NCBI GenBank assembly: GCA_029941175.1
Contig: JAPYRM010000015.1
Span: 1-12,670 of the forward strand
Source: Halobacteriales archaeon
GTDB taxonomy: Archaea; Halobacteriota; Halobacteria; Halobacteriales; Hikarchaeaceae
Reading direction: 5' to 3'
DNA length: 12,670 bases
Below are positions 12,085-12,670 of the stretch, in pieces (the first letter of the stretch is position 1; each line of letters begins with the position of its first letter). The notes under the pieces are model-generated. The model worked only from the letters and a program-made list of their open reading frames with translations. It searched no databases and was not told the DNA's origin. Both the position numbers and the translations under genes were made by a program.

Positions 12085-12670
12085 ATGAGTGCAAACGACA
12101 CACTAAAACGTGTCCAAAAAGGGGAGCTTAAACTCCACGAACTTGAGGAGCACGTCGATCCTGATCTCGCAGCCAATATCCGCCGACAGGTACTAGAATC
12201 AGAATTAAATGTCAAACTCTCTTCTATTGGAAATTACACTTTCGACGCAAAATTGGCTTCAACTAATATCGAAAATATGATTGGATCTGTACAAATACCT
12301 ATGGGGATAGCTGGCCCTATCACCGTATTTGGATCTGCAACAGAAGGATCATTTTACCTCCCTTTAGCAACCACGGAAGGTGCATTAGTCGCTAGCGTAA
12401 ATCGCGGGTGTTCTGCCATTCGAAATGCGGGTGGGGCTATAGCTAGAGTATTCAACAATGCGATGACACGGGCCCCTGTATTTAAAGTCGCCAACGTTTC
12501 CGAATCTTTGGATTTCGTAAATTGGATTTCTACCAATTATTCTGAACTAGAAGAAATAGCCAACTCTACCACTAGCCACGGAGAATTAGTAGGAATCAAA
12601 CCATACGTAGTTGGAAACTCTATTTTTCTACGATTTTCCTACGACACTAAAGACGCTATGGGTATGAATA
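12085..12670 (+). CDS. hmgA: HMG-CoA reductase, class I (5' part, runs off the right edge)
   Basis: HMG-CoA reductase makes mevalonate, the committed step towards the isoprenoid chains of archaeal membrane lipids. The first 195 codons are present and intact. Visible motifs are the dimer and substrate motif ENMIGSVQIPMGIAGPI (63-79), the catalytic Glu98 in LPLATTEGALVASVNRGCSAI (92-112), TTSHGELVGIKPYVVGNS (162-179), and DTKDAMGMN (187-195) just before the window ends. The sequence is of the class I, NADPH-using archaeal/eukaryotic type without the N-terminal membrane domain, so it is cytoplasmic. The ATG at 12085 lies 27-28 nt after a TATA-like element and gives the expected short N-terminal helix (KGELKLHELEEHV) typical of haloarchaeal homologues. 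Confidence 0.95.
   Translation, partial: MSANDTLKRVQKGELKLHELEEHVDPDLAANIRRQVLESELNVKLSSIGNYTFDAKLASTNIENMIGSVQIPMGIAGPITVFGSATEGSFYLPLATTEGALVASVNRGCSAIRNAGGAIARVFNNAMTRAPVFKVANVSESLDFVNWISTNYSELEEIANSTTSHGELVGIKPYVVGNSIFLRFSYDTKDAMGMN

Noticed and set aside
1..12670. Mobile elements, CRISPR arrays, tRNA or rRNA genes, integrase sites
   Set aside because: No transposase, regularly spaced repeat, cloverleaf or integrase-like sequence was found on either strand. The region is conserved housekeeping DNA.

Overview
The window is archaeal chromosome. Its gene complement and protein sequences resemble those of the class Halobacteria: FtsZ1, a 55-residue SecE, Spt5, archaeal-type DtdA, NreA, class I HMG-CoA reductase, a PabB/PabA pair, and three small uncharacterised proteins of types I remember from haloarchaea (DUF5789-, DUF7139- and DUF7565-like). 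The DNA is only about 40% G+C in the stretches I sampled, and the proteins are rich in Lys, Ile and Asn rather than Asp/Glu. That is unlike a salt-in halophile. I infer a non-halophilic or weakly halophilic euryarchaeon close to Halobacteria, for example marine Hikarchaeia (Marine Group IV), but a phylogeny is needed to settle it.

Layout, left to right. Positions 1-709 hold two minus-strand genes: the first 39 codons of an alkaline-phosphatase/phosphodiesterase-superfamily protein and, upstream of it, inorganic pyrophosphatase. From 817 runs nreA (DNA repair, plus strand), convergent with a small charged minus-strand protein. Then come a four-helix membrane protein and an AN1-zinc-finger/rhomboid protease (both plus). 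The rhomboid gene ends head-on, stop codon overlapping stop codon, against a minus-strand run read dtdA - ftsZ1 - secE - spt5 - double C2H2 zinc-finger protein (7775 down to 4164). secE, spt5 and the zinc-finger gene are tightly packed. From 7892 to the right edge all genes are on the plus strand: a Na+/Ca2+-type antiporter, aroE, pabB, pabA, and hmgA, which is cut by the window end.

How the genes work together. The minus-strand block combines cell division (FtsZ), protein export (SecE), transcription elongation (Spt5) and aminoacyl-tRNA quality control (DtdA). The plus-strand block on the right leads into and out of chorismate (AroE upstream; PabBA to aminodeoxychorismate, or anthranilate if it is really TrpEG) and begins isoprenoid lipid synthesis (HMG-CoA reductase). 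Most genes that start a transcription unit have a TATA-like element centred about 23-30 nt upstream of the start codon, which indicates leaderless transcripts. The two downstream genes of the secE-spt5 unit have Shine-Dalgarno-like sequences instead.

No RNA gene, insertion sequence, CRISPR array or attachment site was seen, and no gene-free stretch exceeds 150 bases. This is mainly a conserved housekeeping region. The least understood parts are the small conserved proteins, especially the zinc-finger protein in the secE-spt5 unit, and several compositional and junction features listed as findings.
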